NCBI GenBank assembly: GCA_023396215.1
Contig: JAEWWW010000130.1
Span: 1-12,523 of the forward strand
Direction of reading: 5' to 3'
Length of the DNA: 12,523 bases
Source: Bacillota bacterium
Lineage (GTDB): Bacteria > Bacillota > Clostridia > Oscillospirales > Ruminococcaceae
This document shows, one piece after another, positions 12,135 to 12,523 of this stretch (within the stretch, counting starts at the first letter, position 1; the number at the start of each line of letters is the position of its first letter). The notes below the pieces were generated by a model. That model was not told the origin of the DNA. It ran no database searches and saw only the letters and a list, made by a program, of their open reading frames with translations. A program made the translations under genes and the position numbers.

Positions 12135-12523
12135 ATGCCCTATAAGATAGGTCTTGACCGGGGGCACGGCGGAGCCGACCCCGGCGCAGTGAAATATGTT
12201 CGCGAAGTGGACGTCAACACCATGGTGACCCGCCAACTGGAGGCCATGCTGGCCGCCGACCCAAACTACGAGCCGGTGCTCATCTGCCCCTATGACCAGG
12301 GCCTCAGCATCAACCAGCGGGCGGCGGCGGCCAACGCCGCCGGGGTGCGGCTGATGATTAGCAACCATTTTAACGCCGGCGGCGGCAACGGCTGGGAATG
12401 CTACCCCGAGGTGCCCCGCGCCGCCACCCACCCCCGCTACCAGATACACGCCGACTCGCTGCGTTTTGCCCGTCTGCTGGCCCAGCATATGTCGGATATC
12501 CAGCAGTTGCGGGGCGACAGGGG
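12135..12523 (+). CDS. N-acetylmuramoyl-L-alanine amidase, Amidase_3 type (3' truncated by window)
   Basis: Zinc enzyme that cuts the bond between N-acetylmuramic acid and the stem peptide of peptidoglycan; next to a holin it is a probable endolysin. 129 complete codons are visible and the frame stays open at the window end. The N-terminus KIGLDRGHGGADPGAV carries zinc ligand H11. The second ligand E24 lies in REVDVN, and the third, H78, in MISNHFNA, after the R62/N67 region typical of the family. GWE follows, as in many phage and spore-lytic amidases. There is no signal peptide, which agrees with holin-dependent export. ATG 12135 follows AGGGAGG (12121-12127) with 7 nt spacing. Any C-terminal wall-binding domain lies beyond the window. 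Confidence 0.9.
   Translation, partial: MPYKIGLDRGHGGADPGAVKYVREVDVNTMVTRQLEAMLAADPNYEPVLICPYDQGLSINQRAAAANAAGVRLMISNHFNAGGGNGWECYPEVPRAATHPRYQIHADSLRFARLLAQHMSDIQQLRGDR

Noticed and set aside
1..12523. CRISPR array, tRNA, rRNA or insertion sequence
   Set aside because: No regularly spaced direct repeats, cloverleaf, rRNA-like conserved stretch, transposase or terminal inverted repeats were seen on either strand.

Overview
The window is GC-rich (clearly above 55% G+C by eye). It has strong AGGAGG-type ribosome binding sites, a probable TTG start, U-tract terminators and a TcdE-type holin. This suggests a GC-rich, low-branching Firmicute, most like the gut Clostridia (Oscillospirales / Ruminococcaceae). 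That placement is an inference from style and gene families, not from a marker gene. Every convincing gene is on the + strand.

Region 1 (1-4914) is a complete five-part HAAT-family (branched-chain amino acid type) ABC importer: the 3' part of a lipoprotein-like solute-binding protein (1-1137), a LivH-type permease (1558-2427), a LivM-type permease (2471-3451), and LivG- and LivF-type ATPases (3438-4199, 4192-4914). A 420-nt gap with a strong rho-independent terminator separates the binding protein from the permease. The last three transporter genes overlap in sequence.

Region 2 (4965-9775) continues in the same direction with gaps of 17-50 nt. It encodes two zinc-dependent medium-chain dehydrogenases (the second sorbitol/xylitol-dehydrogenase-like), a PfkB kinase of the ketohexokinase / sulfofructose-kinase-like type, a class II ketose-phosphate aldolase and a xylose-isomerase-like TIM-barrel isomerase/epimerase. 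It ends at a clean terminator (9794-9818). Read together, the genes suggest import of a polyol or sugar derivative, oxidation to a ketose, possible epimerisation, phosphorylation and aldol cleavage to DHAP plus an aldehyde. Pairing such a set with a transporter family best known for amino acids, urea and amides is the most interesting thing here. The substrate cannot be read from the sequence.

Region 3 (9819-11464) holds two unrelated GNAT acetyltransferases and, between them, a 55-residue Cys/His-rich protein whose stop codon lies in the loop of its own terminator. Extended -10 promoter-like sites precede both acetyltransferases, and an AT-rich promoter region precedes the second.

Region 4 (11525-12523) starts with a 9-bp inverted repeat, then encodes a TcdE/phage-type holin and the N-terminal part of an N-acetylmuramoyl-L-alanine amidase. 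This is a lysis-type pair, probably the edge of a prophage or prophage remnant.
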